64,000 nt of DNA from Qiania dongpingensis (GCF_014337195.1 NZ_CP060634.1:1116001-1180000); one strand, 5' to 3'; shown: positions 46,573 through 55,327, numbered from the stretch's first letter. Numbers and translations are program-made. Notes: a model not told the origin generated them from the sequence alone.

Positions 46573-47131
46573 GCTCCACGTCCTGCTTCTCCTCATGATC
46601 TCCTCCTGTTCCGATCAGGTTCTCCCGCTGCAGGCGATAAGTCGTCTGGATCTCCTGCATGACCTTTCCCGGGATCGCCAGATCCTCTTTCCTCCGCCTC
46701 TGTTCCGTTTCCCAGGCCATGCGGAAATTTGCCCGTTCCACTTCGATGTTCTCGCTCATACAGATGTTTTTGAACCCAAGCCGTTTTACGATCTTTGCCG
46801 CCTCCGGTCCCATCCTCTCCAGCGCCGCCGGCTCATTGTACATCCCATCTCTCCTCACGGCCAGGAGCACTCTGCCCCACGCCTCCGACCAGTCCACATC
46901 CGGCCCGGCCAGGATATCCGCGCATCCCCGCCTCAGCTCTGCGATCGTCGGAGGAAAACGGTTCGTGCTGATATGCTTTTTCAGGGCGTTCAGGCATACC
47001 CGGTACTCCAGATCGGCAAGCATGGTGTACCAGACATCCTTGCTCTGCTTGTCCGGCATGATATTAGCTGCCGGATAGGCCGCCTTAATGGCCGCCGCTA
47101 TCGTTGCAAACTCCTGTATCGTCATGACCAT
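46565..47131 (-). CDS. Replicative helicase loader/inhibitor-like protein
   Basis: 188 aa. Resembles phage helicase loader/inhibitor proteins of the G39P type (IQEFATIAAAIKAAYPAANI, KDVWYTMLADLEYRVCLNAL, FPPTIAELRRGC). It is next to the replication initiator. AAGGAG lies 7 nt before the first ATG. Confidence 0.75.
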   Translation of the reverse strand: MVMTIQEFATIAAAIKAAYPAANIMPDKQSKDVWYTMLADLEYRVCLNALKKHISTNRFPPTIAELRRGCADILAGPDVDWSEAWGRVLLAVRRDGMYNEPAALERMGPEAAKIVKRLGFKNICMSENIEVERANFRMAWETEQRRRKEDLAIPGKVMQEIQTTYRLQRENLIGTGGDHEEKQDVEHV

Positions 47132-47816
47132 CCACCCACTCCTTCATGTCGTCATAAAAAGCTCCGTTCTCTCTCTTGCTCTGCCTCTCCTCGCTCAAGG
47201 GAAAAAGCCCTGACCATCCGCTCTCAATGGATTGCTCGATTATGCGGATCTGTCTGTCAGTATCTCCAGGAGCCAGTCTCTCAAGCTTTTTTAAGGCCAG
47301 TTCTACCGCTTTGTCCGTCATAGGCCTCTTCAGTTTCTTGCGATGCCTTATGTAATCCTGGAATACCGCGTTCAGACGCGCGTCTTCCGAATAGGATTCG
47401 GATTCCGATTCGGATTTGGATTCGGATTGGATTACGGGAACATCTGCTTGCGCCTGACTGCAATTGATATCAGATGATATCGGGTGCCCGTCATCCGGTT
47501 TCGGATACTTACTCTTGTGTGCGCGGATCTGCTGATGGCGCTCCCATGCTGTCAGCTGGAGGAAGGGTTTCCTGTCGACTTCGTACAGGGTCACCATCCC
47601 AAGAGCGGAAAGTCTATGGAGGGCCTTTTCAATCTCGCTGTTCCGCATATCTTTCAGCGGAAAACAAGTTCCTTTTATGATCGCTATCCTTCCGTCAAAA
47701 CGTCCGTAATCATCGCAGCTCACTATGAGCCGATAAAACAAGACCTCTTCAAACCAGGTCAGATCATTGATACTGTCGCTTGTGCGGATGGATTCTTTTA
47801 TGATCCTGTTCGGCAT
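47085..47816 (-). CDS. Phage replication initiator, N-terminal replisome-organizer type
   Basis: 243 aa. N-terminal winged helix of phage replisome organizers (RIIKESIRTSDSINDLTWFE, VLFYRLIVSCDDYGRFDGR) and a C-terminal primosome-like half. A Ser/Glu repeat (SESKSESESES) marks the linker and comes from a GATTCG-type DNA repeat near 47395-47440, which could be an origin element. AAGGAG precedes the start at 47816. Confidence 0.8.
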   Translation of the reverse strand: MPNRIIKESIRTSDSINDLTWFEEVLFYRLIVSCDDYGRFDGRIAIIKGTCFPLKDMRNSEIEKALHRLSALGMVTLYEVDRKPFLQLTAWERHQQIRAHKSKYPKPDDGHPISSDINCSQAQADVPVIQSESKSESESESYSEDARLNAVFQDYIRHRKKLKRPMTDKAVELALKKLERLAPGDTDRQIRIIEQSIESGWSGLFPLSEERQSKRENGAFYDDMKEWVDGHDDTGVCNDSGGH

Positions 47817-48166
47817 CCCAGCTCCTTTCCGGACTGCCATTCCCGGTATAGCTCTATCCAGTCCTCCAGGCGCATCGTCACCAGCCATCCATGATCGTTC
47901 TTCCGGTGAAAGACTGTTGGCAGATCATAGTCAAACGGTAAGGACTCTGCATCACTGTCCCGTACCGCCTGGTCTACCGCACCCTGCAGGTCCAACCGTT
48001 CCACCCTCTTGCATTCGATATGGATCCCCGGGAGCCCGACTACATCCGCATCACCATTTGCCCCGGAAAACTGCTGTCCTCTTCGACACGGATATCCATA
48101 ATCCCGGAGGATCCCGGCGAGTTCGCGCTCTCCGCGCTTCCCCTTCTCTCGTTCTGCTTTTCCCAT
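47798..48166 (-). CDS. Hjc-like/VRR-type PD-(D/E)XK nuclease
   Basis: 122 aa. N-terminal KGKRGERELAGILRDYG and catalytic GDADVVGLPGIHIECKR (Asp, Glu-x-Lys) match Holliday-junction-resolvase-like nucleases. Role in phage recombination or replication. It overlaps the preceding gene by 127 bp in another frame. Confidence 0.85.
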   Translation of the reverse strand: MGKAEREKGKRGERELAGILRDYGYPCRRGQQFSGANGDADVVGLPGIHIECKRVERLDLQGAVDQAVRDSDAESLPFDYDLPTVFHRKNDHGWLVTMRLEDWIELYREWQSGKELGCRTGS

Positions 48167-48453
48167 TCCCGTCTCCGCCTTTCATATGCACGCTTCATCC
48201 TGCTATCCTTGTACATGATATCCTTTGCCCTGCTGGCATCGCTCCTCATGTAAGCCCGGTATTCAAACGCCTCGGCAGGGATATAATGTCTTAGCCGGTA
48301 ATACCGTCCTCTGGCACTTATGATACAATCACCTTTTTTGTTCGCCTGATTGATCAAGTCCCTCAGCCGTCTGTCCGCATATTTATTGCTGGGGCGCGAA
48401 ACGCCGCCCTCATATCCATAGGAGATACGTTCAAAATGATCTCGTGCCCTCAT
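48040..48453 (-). CDS. Basic hypothetical phage protein
   Basis: 137 aa, very basic; central SNKYADRRLRDLINQANKKG and RGRYYRLRHYIPAE. AAGGAGG lies 6 nt before the ATG at 48453. Its last ~42 codons overlap the nuclease gene in another frame. No clear function; DNA or RNA binding possible. Confidence 0.6.
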   Translation of the reverse strand: MRARDHFERISYGYEGGVSRPSNKYADRRLRDLINQANKKGDCIISARGRYYRLRHYIPAEAFEYRAYMRSDASRAKDIMYKDSRMKRAYERRRREWEKQNERRGSAESANSPGSSGIMDIRVEEDSSFPGQMVMRM

Positions 48454-48562
48454 CCTGCCTCCTTTCCCTCCGGGGAGGGCCCCGGAGGTCTTAACCGGCT
48501 TACTTTGGTTACTGTGTGTGACAAAACGTGACAATAGTTCTATGACAACATGACCAGACAGG

Positions 48563-48868
48563 TCATGGAGCCGTCAGATAATTCTTTCCGTACCTCGCAA
48601 GGAATCCTTCCCTGCTCCCGTACTCTCTTTCCCATGCCTCCTGCGCTATCTCATGCAGGTATCTGGCTGTATCTGCGTTCTGATGGGCGGAAAAGGGACC
48701 GTCCCGGTGGCAGCGGCATCCGCACAGGTAAACAAATAGTCCATCCTCCTCCGATTTCCAGCGGTTGGATGCCCCGAACGCATGATGCTTTTCCAGCGGG
48801 TCTCCGTTTCCGTTCCTCTCGCATAAAAAACAGCTGTGTTCATCCGTCTGAAGGATGCTTCTTTTCAT
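48563..48868 (-). CDS. HNH-like early protein
   Basis: 101 aa. CFLCERNGNGDPLEKHHAFG and YLCGCRCHRDGPFSAH give an HNH-like zinc fold typical of phage recombination-region proteins. It overlaps the NinB-like gene by 29 bp. Nuclease activity is inferred from family. Confidence 0.75.
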   Translation of the reverse strand: MKRSILQTDEHSCFLCERNGNGDPLEKHHAFGASNRWKSEEDGLFVYLCGCRCHRDGPFSAHQNADTARYLHEIAQEAWEREYGSREGFLARYGKNYLTAP

Positions 48869-49412
48869 ATGCTGTCATCATCCTCTCGATCTCATCCGGC
48901 GTGATGGTCTCGATCCCGGCCTCTCTGCACTCCGAGACAAGGCCCTCTATCAGCCTGGACATCTCCTTTGTATCATAGGTGCTGGAGCCCCGCATCATGA
49001 CATAGGTCCGGTATGCCTCTCCTTTTTCCCCGATCTTCACTTCTGATGTCGGCTTGATGTGGTAGGTCTCCGCCTCCAGGGCCTTATCCTCTGCCTCCTC
49101 CGTGTCCGGAAGCACCAGATAGATCAGCTTACCGTCTATATCCTCCAGCTGACCGTACCGGCGGAGGAGGCAGTTGTGCATACATGGATTGGATACGCCC
49201 AACGCATCCGCCAGCTTTGTCACCAGGGTCCAGTAATAAGCGTTCGCGTCAAGGCTGCGTTTCTCCCGGTATCTTTTTACTTCGATCCGCAGCCGGTGTC
49301 CCGCGAATGGTCCCATCTCTTTTGCGGCCTTCGCGGGGGCCTCGATCTCAAAGCGGACCGTTGCCCTCCCTGTCATGACATCCTGCGTGATCCCGTCAAA
49401 TCTTCCCACCAT
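48840..49412 (-). CDS. NinB-like recombination protein
   Basis: 190 aa. Middle segment REKRSLDANAYYWTLVTKLA, then DALGVSNP and YVMMRGSSTYDTKEMSRLIE match the NinB-type ssDNA-binding fold. AGGAGGTG lies 6 nt before the ATG at 49412. Part of the recombination cassette with the annealing protein. Confidence 0.75.
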   Translation of the reverse strand: MVGRFDGITQDVMTGRATVRFEIEAPAKAAKEMGPFAGHRLRIEVKRYREKRSLDANAYYWTLVTKLADALGVSNPCMHNCLLRRYGQLEDIDGKLIYLVLPDTEEAEDKALEAETYHIKPTSEVKIGEKGEAYRTYVMMRGSSTYDTKEMSRLIEGLVSECREAGIETITPDEIERMMTAYEKKHPSDG

Positions 49413-49424
49413 TCGGATCACCTC

Positions 49425-50147
49425 CTATCGGAATGGAAGACCAAAGGTTTCTTCCTCCGGTATCTCATCCGGGATGACTTCCTTCGGTGCCGGCGGAGGC
49501 GTATCTTTATCCGGCTTCCGGGAGAGCTTGTCCATCGCGTCCTTGTAATCTTTCAGCGTCATCTCGTGGATATCAGCCACTCCGTATTTATCCAGCAGGC
49601 TCTTTTTTCCCACGCCGGTGCGTTTGAGCTGCAGGTACAGACTATTCACCATTGCAGGCGTCAGCCCTTCCTTTTTTTCCTCTTTTGCGGGCATCAGCTC
49701 TTCCCTTTTTTTCTCTTTTGCGTCATACTTTGTCTTGTCGTTTCCCCAATAGACATCCGCCCCGATACCCAGCTGCTTACAGGCGACCGATATCGCATCG
49801 GTTGTCGCCATCTTATAACATTCATCCGACACGTTGATACCTGCTCTCTCTTTTTTGGCGAACATGCTGCCGCCTGTACCGAAGATCGGCTTTGACCATT
49901 CCTCGCCTTGCTTTATGTATAGTAAGATCTCAACAAATGCCGCTGCCTCTTCTCCGCAGCGTTCCATCCACCGGTCCTTGATCTCGTAGTACCATCCGAT
50001 CCCGCACGGGCCGAACTGTTCTGTCAGCACTTTGATCCGCCACATGGGATTGATATCGGTAAATCCGTTTATCCTGCCGCCCTTGATCTCTTTCTTTGCT
50101 TCCTCTGGTACCGTGCGGACTTTATTATATAAGGTCAGATGATCCAT
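49425..50147 (-). CDS. Rad52-like single-strand annealing protein
   Basis: 240 aa. N-terminal Rad52-superfamily core (INGFTDINPMWRIKVLTEQF, GPCGIGWYYEIK, ATTDAISVACKQLGIGADVY). The C-terminal third is charged and ends PEEETFGLPFR, likely an SSB-like partner tail. It anneals single strands in phage recombination, an alternative to end joining by Ku. Confidence 0.78.
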   Translation of the reverse strand: MDHLTLYNKVRTVPEEAKKEIKGGRINGFTDINPMWRIKVLTEQFGPCGIGWYYEIKDRWMERCGEEAAAFVEILLYIKQGEEWSKPIFGTGGSMFAKKERAGINVSDECYKMATTDAISVACKQLGIGADVYWGNDKTKYDAKEKKREELMPAKEEKKEGLTPAMVNSLYLQLKRTGVGKKSLLDKYGVADIHEMTLKDYKDAMDKLSRKPDKDTPPPAPKEVIPDEIPEEETFGLPFR

Positions 50148-50156
50148 CCTGCCCTC

Positions 50157-50657
50157 CTATCGGATCCGGAGGGATTCCCCCCTCGGTTCCAGATGTGCCC
50201 AGGTGATGGACACGCCGTCCTCCAGTGTCTTTCTCACCGCATCCTTGTCCACGACTGGCGGCTGAGGGACCATGTAAGCGTCCGGTACTGCCTCAGGATC
50301 GTCGATCACGATCGGCTGTTTCCCTCCGTTCTTCTGGATGCCAAAAGAAAACAACAGGGTCTTGAATTTGATCTTTCCGGTGGATTTCATGGCAAGATAC
50401 AGCTGACCTTTTAGCCACTTCTCCCTATTTTCAAGGGTTGTCCTTCGGGCTCTCAGGCGATCTTCCTCTTCTTTCAGCGCCCTGGCGTCAGCCGACAGAC
50501 GCTGCATGACTTTGGCATATCCGTCCGCTTTTTCTTCTATCTCCCCTTCCAAGCCCTCCAACGTGTCCAAGAGAGTCTCCTCATCGTAATCCTCGTCATA
50601 AAGGCAATCCAGCAAATGATTATATTGTTCCGTTAAGGTATGTAAGGTATCGTTCAT
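50157..50657 (-). CDS. Gp157-like siphovirus protein
   Basis: 166 aa. An N-terminal coiled coil (residues ~35-95) and MKSTGKIKFKTLLFSFGIQK followed by DDPEAVPDAYM match the Siphovirus Gp157 family, which is linked with phage recombination genes. Overlaps the preceding zinc-ribbon gene by 38 bp. Confidence 0.85.
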   Translation of the reverse strand: MNDTLHTLTEQYNHLLDCLYDEDYDEETLLDTLEGLEGEIEEKADGYAKVMQRLSADARALKEEEDRLRARRTTLENREKWLKGQLYLAMKSTGKIKFKTLLFSFGIQKNGGKQPIVIDDPEAVPDAYMVPQPPVVDKDAVRKTLEDGVSITWAHLEPRGESLRIR

Positions 50658-50820
50658 CTTGTCCTCCTATCTGCCGGCCGTCCGGCTCCCCGTATAGTTC
50701 CATCCGCAAAGCTGCCGCATCCCTGGTCCTTTTCCTGCTCTCTGCTCTGCATTCCTCACAGGTCTCCCCCTCTTCCGGGTCCAGGTAGCAGCCGCATTGA
50801 TCACATCGGTATTGATACAT
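50620..50820 (-). CDS. Small zinc-ribbon protein
   Basis: 66 aa. CDQCGCYLDPEEGETCEECR is a four-cysteine zinc ribbon. The ATG at 50820 has GAAAGGA upstream. Phage early gene; role unknown. Confidence 0.65.
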   Translation of the reverse strand: MYQYRCDQCGCYLDPEEGETCEECRAESRKRTRDAAALRMELYGEPDGRQIGGQDERYLTYLNGTI

Positions 50821-50878
50821 CTTGACTTTTCCTTTCGTATCCCCCATAATGGGGGTAGGTTATTTTTTTATCGGCCCC

Positions 50879-51121
50879 TTAGCAGTTCCCGCTGCTGGGG
50901 GCTTTTTTCATTGTTTCCGTCCCTTTCCGGAATGATTCCATTTCCATGCGGCACCTCTTATATTCCTGGCGGTCTATTGTGTGCGCCAGGACCAGCCCCT
51001 GTAGAAAACCCTCGGTCATCGCATAAAGATAAGCTATAGTCTCCAGGTCTTTTGCCTTCTGGATATCTTTTTTTGTCCGGAATAACAACTTCCGTACCTG
51101 CTCCCTTGCCTGCGCTTCCAT
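50879..51121 (-). CDS. Small helical early phage protein
   Basis: 80 aa, mostly helical (REQVRKLLFRTKKDIQKAKD). GGAGGAGGTG lies 6 nt before the ATG at 51121. No family recognised. Confidence 0.6.
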   Translation of the reverse strand: MEAQAREQVRKLLFRTKKDIQKAKDLETIAYLYAMTEGFLQGLVLAHTIDRQEYKRCRMEMESFRKGTETMKKAPSSGNC

Positions 51122-51168
51122 CGGTCTCACCTCCTCCATTCCTGCTGCCGTGTAAAATATGTACCATC

Positions 51169-51381
51169 TCAAAGTCTCCCAGATTCCTTTTTTATCAGGT
51201 TCTGCCGATACCGTTCAAAGCCTTCTGTATCAAACACGATCGTACTGTGTGGCTTTGTTGGATTAATCTTGTGGGCAAAATCCTGGCCGCGGCTCCGGTA
51301 TGCTGTCATCAGGCACTCTTCCGGGAATCCCATTGCCTGTAGCTCTGTCTTTTTCATGATCGGTTTTGGATATTTAAGCAT
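51169..51381 (-). CDS. Small DNA-binding-like early protein
   Basis: 70 aa. Contains KKTELQAMGFPEECLMTAYR and DTEGFERYRQNL, resembling excisionase-like or HTH-type short phage proteins. AGGAGGTG sits 6 nt before the chosen ATG; a longer frame starts at 51405 without a good site. Confidence 0.55.
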   Translation of the reverse strand: MLKYPKPIMKKTELQAMGFPEECLMTAYRSRGQDFAHKINPTKPHSTIVFDTEGFERYRQNLIKKESGRL

Positions 51382-51413
51382 TTCATACACCTCCTTGCTG
51401 TCCATAATCACAA

Positions 51414-51587
51414 TTATAATTTCAATATTTGCATTACTAAACTAATCAGGGATATTATCAGTGCCATGACACTAATAGATGTGACAGCAATCTGTATGTA
51501 CTTTCTTCTTCGTATAATTTTTCTCCCATAGTCTTCTGCTGCTTTTTCTTCCCTTGCTAACATATCTTGATTATTTTTAGGTTCCAT
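51414..51587 (-). CDS. Small single-pass membrane protein
   Basis: 57 aa. Charged N-terminal half and one C-terminal membrane helix (IAVTSISVMALIISLISLVM). AAGGTGG lies 6 nt before the ATG at 51587. Role unknown; could affect superinfection. Confidence 0.55.
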   Translation of the reverse strand: MEPKNNQDMLAREEKAAEDYGRKIIRRRKYIQIAVTSISVMALIISLISLVMQILKL

Positions 51588-51633
51588 AGCGCCCACCTTC
51601 TTACCCTGTCTTTTTTATACCCTTTCTCTTTAG

Positions 51634-51861
51634 TTAATTTCTTGGTAAACTTTTGCCGCTGCTTATTCCATATAATTCATTTGGTTCAACTTCAAGTGCA
51701 TTAGCAATTTTGATAACATCAATGTCAGTAATAAGTCTCCTGCCGTTGAGCATATTACTAAAAACCTTGTCATTGTATCCAGCTTTTTTTCCTATTGCAC
51801 CTTGCGCATAACATTTTCTCTTTATAATTGCCTTAATATTTTCTGCGGTCACTGATCTCAC
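51634..51861 (-). CDS. Cro-like XRE repressor
   Basis: 75 aa from a GTG with AAGGAGG 7 nt upstream. HTH: IKRKCYAQGAIGKKAGYNDK, then MLNGRRLITDIDVIKIANAL. It is divergent from the CI gene and starts the early leftward transcript, the place of Cro in lambdoid switches. Confidence 0.8.
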   Translation of the reverse strand: MRSVTAENIKAIIKRKCYAQGAIGKKAGYNDKVFSNMLNGRRLITDIDVIKIANALEVEPNELYGISSGKSLPRN

Positions 51862-51891
51862 AATGAATCCTCCTTTCATGCTCGTATAAGA

Positions 51892-51998
51892 TTCTTGAAC
51901 TTGCTTATATTTTAATATAAGTTTCTTTTACTGTCAATACTAAATTCTCAAATTTCTTGAACTTTTTTCTTGACAGTTTATAATCTTACGGGTAATAT
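51892..51998. promoter_or_regulatory. Lysis-lysogeny switch: divergent promoters and operators
   Basis: Rightward CI promoter: TTGACA (51970-51975), 17 bp, TAATAT (51993-51998). Leftward early promoter: TTGACA (51932-51937, minus strand), 17 bp, TAAAAT (51909-51914). Two copies of TTCTTGAACTT at 51892-51902 and 51954-51964 and an inverted repeat CTTATATTTTAATATAAG (51904-51921) are likely CI/Cro sites. Confidence 0.75.
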
Positions 51999-52022
51999 AT
52001 AGATATAGAAATGGAGAACAAC

Positions 52023-52937
52023 ATGGGAATAGGAAAAAGAATAAAAGAAGCCAGAAATGCCTTAAGCTTAACTCAGGAAGAGCTCGCAAAAAAATTAGGC
52101 ATAACAAAAGGTGCTGTTGCAAATTATGAAAACGAAACCAGCCATCCTAAAGAGCCAATTATGTATAAACTATTTGAAGTATTAAATGTGGATGCAAATT
52201 ATTTATTTCAAGATGTCGTTAAAATTCCCGAGAAATTAAATGATATAACCTTTTCAGAATTTGACATTATAAAAAAATATCGTAGCCTTGACGATATCGG
52301 CAAAAATCACATTGATGAAGTGTTAAAATGGGAATCGGATAGAATTAAAAGAGACTCTGAGAAAGACCGTATTATTTTAGAATTACAGAAAGATGATACC
52401 ATAGAGGCGAATAATCATATTATTCCCTATTATCCTTATCTGGCTTCTGCCGGATCAGGACAAATCATATTTGAGTCCTCTCCTCCATCACACTACATTG
52501 AGCTTCCTGATCTTCCGAAGTATAAGAACGTAAGCTATGCAATCGGTGTTAATGGGGATTCTATGGAACCAAAATTCCATTTTGGAAATATCCTTTTAAT
52601 TGAATCCATAAGTCAAATAAGTATCGGGGAAATAGGAATATTCCTGGTCGACGGAGAAACTTTTGTAAAAAAATTAGGAAATGGTGAGCTTGTCCCCTTA
52701 AATAAAAAGCACAAGGCAATTCCATTGACCGAAAGTAGTCAGTGCTTAGGGCGTGTACTCGGGATACTTGACGAAGATGATATTGTAGACGACGAACCTT
52801 ATATAATAAACGGCGTTGGTTTTGCTGCTGAAAAAGGCATGGGCAAAGATAATGACGATCAGCGTAGACTAGCAGATATCTTGAGCAAAAAATTATTAGA
52901 AAAATATAGTACACGTAAAGATGAAAAACCAAGATAA
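52023..52937 (+). CDS. CI-like repressor with S24 peptidase domain
   Basis: 304 aa. N-terminal XRE HTH (LSLTQEELAKKLGITKGAVA), linker, then LexA/CI-type S24 domain with a probable cleavage pair in ASAGSGQ, catalytic Ser in GVNGDSMEP and Lys in TFVKKLG. The start at 52023 fits a GGAG 6 nt upstream better than the ATG at 52011. It maintains lysogeny and may be removed by self-cleavage or by the ImmA-type protease encoded next (17-bp overlap). Confidence 0.9.
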   Translation: MGIGKRIKEARNALSLTQEELAKKLGITKGAVANYENETSHPKEPIMYKLFEVLNVDANYLFQDVVKIPEKLNDITFSEFDIIKKYRSLDDIGKNHIDEVLKWESDRIKRDSEKDRIILELQKDDTIEANNHIIPYYPYLASAGSGQIIFESSPPSHYIELPDLPKYKNVSYAIGVNGDSMEPKFHFGNILLIESISQISIGEIGIFLVDGETFVKKLGNGELVPLNKKHKAIPLTESSQCLGRVLGILDEDDIVDDEPYIINGVGFAAEKGMGKDNDDQRRLADILSKKLLEKYSTRKDEKPR

Positions 52938-53598
52938 AATTAAGAAAAAGGCTTATCAGCTTTTAATAAAACAAAAATGTAGCAGTTTTCCAATCAGATC
53001 TCTTCAAATGGCCGCTGATTTACACTACCACCTGGAAACATATACGGAAGCAGAAAAACAATATGGTGATGGAGGAGTTACTCGACGCTGGATGTATCAT
53101 TGTTTTGGTAATGCTTTTGTAGTCAACATTTGTGGAATATACAATATTTTTTACAATGAATATGCCGGACTATTTAATGTAAATTGGACTATCATGCACG
53201 AAATAGCGCACATACGTTTGGGACATGTGAAATGGGATGGACAATTTATTGGAGAAAGTTACGTAGATAAATTTAAGTATTCCGAAAAAGAACAAGCTGC
53301 TGAATATTTTACCAGTATTGCATTATGTCCTGATACTGTGCTGGATGCCATGCACCGAATAGATAACGTCGAACATACTGCGCTAATATGTTACGTCCCA
53401 AGAGACAAGGCCAAACAAAAGGTGGATTATTTTGCAGATACTGCCGAAACCAGAATGATGTTTAGCAGCAAAAATAGCCGGTCAGAAAATCGCCTTTTGT
53501 CACAGTATTCAGATTTCATAAATACATACGGAAAACGGGTGGAGATTGCAGAAGAAATCTATATTGATTTTTCCAGACTTTCAAAAGTGGGAGCTTAA
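52921..53598 (+). CDS. ImmA/IrrE-type metallopeptidase
   Basis: 225 aa. Zinc motif HEIAHIRLGH (residues ~88-97) with the downstream glutamate in EKEQAAEYFTS. ImmA proteases of mobile elements cleave their cognate repressor during DNA damage. It overlaps the CI gene, so the pair probably controls induction. Confidence 0.9.
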   Translation: MKNQDKIKKKAYQLLIKQKCSSFPIRSLQMAADLHYHLETYTEAEKQYGDGGVTRRWMYHCFGNAFVVNICGIYNIFYNEYAGLFNVNWTIMHEIAHIRLGHVKWDGQFIGESYVDKFKYSEKEQAAEYFTSIALCPDTVLDAMHRIDNVEHTALICYVPRDKAKQKVDYFADTAETRMMFSSKNSRSENRLLSQYSDFINTYGKRVEIAEEIYIDFSRLSKVGA

Positions 53599-53668
53599 TG
53601 GATGTGTATAATTCGCAATGCGGTTATATATGAGATGAAAAAATTATTTGATATAGGAGGATATGAGG

Positions 53669-54034
53669 ATGAAAAAAGGAGTTATTATTATTTTTCTTGC
53701 ATTAACTATGATAATTTTGTTTGGCTCTTGTGGCAAATCAAAGGATACGAATGCCGATGACGACTCTCTGGTCTTGAACATCACTATTGCTAAAAAAGCG
53801 GCTGAAAAATTCAAACAAACTGATTTAGACTTCTCAAATGATAAGGACGATTATACTCTTCGGGATTTAGGCAATGACGTTCAGGATATTGTTGCAATTG
53901 CTCATGACAAAAGCGGAAATGACATTAGATTTAGGGTGGCATACTCTTTTAATGACGATTCAAAAAAACAATATACATATCACTTTATAGAACGAGATTC
54001 TGATGTCCTATATGATGACAAAACTTTAGATTAA
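53669..54034 (+). CDS. Prophage lipoprotein, possible superinfection exclusion
   Basis: 121 aa. N-terminal signal (VIIIFLALTMIILFGSCGKS) with a lipobox LFGSC, followed by a short polar domain. Lipoproteins placed between repressor and integrase often block superinfection by related phages (as in TP-J34 Ltp); that role is inferred. The second ATG is chosen for correct spacing to AGGAGG. Confidence 0.7.
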   Translation: MKKGVIIIFLALTMIILFGSCGKSKDTNADDDSLVLNITIAKKAAEKFKQTDLDFSNDKDDYTLRDLGNDVQDIVAIAHDKSGNDIRFRVAYSFNDDSKKQYTYHFIERDSDVLYDDKTLD

Positions 54035-54083
54035 AATCTTAACAATATAAAACCGGCCCCTGCGCCAACAGAGACCGGCAAGC

Positions 54084-54134
54084 ATACAATCCGAAGATGG
54101 TACGCCCTAATCAATCATATTGTATCATCTTCGG
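54084..54134. promoter_or_regulatory. Mosaic repeat upstream of integrase
   Basis: Two blocks share parts in inverted order: ATACAAT + CCGAAGATG (54084-54099) and ATTGTAT + CATCTTCGG (54119-54134). A related GAAGATACAAT lies at the integrase start. They may be integrase/excisionase arm-type sites or a regulatory site; sequence evidence only. Confidence 0.35.
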
Positions 54135-54202
54135 GGCAGCCACGCAAGCGAAATAATAGTCGCTGGCTGTTATTTTTATACCCAAAAAAGGAGGAAGATA
54201 CA

Positions 54203-55327
54203 ATGGCAACGAGAAAGTACAAACCAGGTAAAGATGGGACCTATTCCGCAAAGGTCTGGGATGGGACCTACAACGCTGACGGGAGTAAGCACCGCATCAA
54301 TCTACGGTCTAAAAAATCAAGCGGGGACCTGGAAAGAAAGGTCAATGAATTCCGGCGCCTGGTAGCCGAGGGCCTGAATCTAGTCAGGACCACTTACACA
54401 TTCGGGGAATACGCCCAGCACTGGCTTGATACCTATAAAAGCATCTGCGCGCCAAATACACGGAACATGTATCGAAACATCATAGACAAGCATCTTTACG
54501 AGATCGCGGACTACCAGCTTACAGACATCCGGAGGTCTCATTACCAGTTTGTTATCAATGAAGCTGCCAATATGCCACGGACCTGCCAACAGTTAGTCCT
54601 TACCTTCCGACAGATCATAAAAGCGGCTATGTCGGATAAATACCTCCCGTCCACATCCATTATGGATATCTGTGACGGCGTGACTGTTCCTAATTACCGG
54701 GCGTCCGAAAAAAGGCCGCTGACCAAGGCCGAAAAGGAAGCGATCTTAAAGGCAGATTTCACAGACCGGGAAAAGGCATTTGTGTTCATCATATACGGCT
54801 GCGGGCTCCGCCGTGGGGAAGCGCTGGCACTTGATCCTGTAGACATCAATTTTAAGGCCCATAGCATCGCCGTAAACAAGTCTTTGGCTTTTGATGGTAA
54901 TGATTATTATATCAAGTCCACAAAAAGCGAGAATGGGGAACGTATCGTCCCGATGCCGGCCTACCTATCCGCATACCTTGCGACGTACATCAAAAATCTT
55001 AAGGCCCCCTGGTTATTCGCAAGACGGGACGGCGGGAGAATGACAAAATCCGCCTATGACAAAATGTGGGCTTCCATCGTCCGAGAATTAAATAAAGCTG
55101 CCGGAGGCACAGACAGCATAAAAGTGATCCATGATCTGACCGCCCATGTGTTCCGGCACAATTACTGCACCAGCTTATGCTATCAGGTCCCGGATATCAG
55201 CTTAAAGCGGATTGCAGCTTTGATGGGCGATACCCTGCAGATGGTGATGACAGTCTACAATCATTTGATGGAGGAGCAGCAAGATATCAAAAAAACCGTG
55301 GAAAAAGCACTGGATATCTGTGGATAA
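54203..55327 (+). CDS. int: Tyrosine-type phage integrase
   Basis: 374 aa. N-terminal arm-binding domain (~1-60), SAM-like core-binding domain (~65-170), catalytic domain with Arg in YGCGLRRGEALAL, HVFRHNYCTSL (His-x-x-Arg) and Tyr in MTVYNHL. It recombines attP with the tRNA-Lys attB. AGGAGGAAG precedes the ATG. It is convergent with tRNA-Lys, about 150 bp away. Confidence 0.95.
   Translation: MATRKYKPGKDGTYSAKVWDGTYNADGSKHRINLRSKKSSGDLERKVNEFRRLVAEGLNLVRTTYTFGEYAQHWLDTYKSICAPNTRNMYRNIIDKHLYEIADYQLTDIRRSHYQFVINEAANMPRTCQQLVLTFRQIIKAAMSDKYLPSTSIMDICDGVTVPNYRASEKRPLTKAEKEAILKADFTDREKAFVFIIYGCGLRRGEALALDPVDINFKAHSIAVNKSLAFDGNDYYIKSTKSENGERIVPMPAYLSAYLATYIKNLKAPWLFARRDGGRMTKSAYDKMWASIVRELNKAAGGTDSIKVIHDLTAHVFRHNYCTSLCYQVPDISLKRIAALMGDTLQMVMTVYNHLMEEQQDIKKTVEKALDICG

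Noticed and set aside
47395..47440. GATTCG-type short repeats resembling a CRISPR or iteron array
   Set aside because: Too short and irregular for CRISPR; they encode the Ser/Glu linker of the replication initiator. An origin role remains possible but is not supported further.
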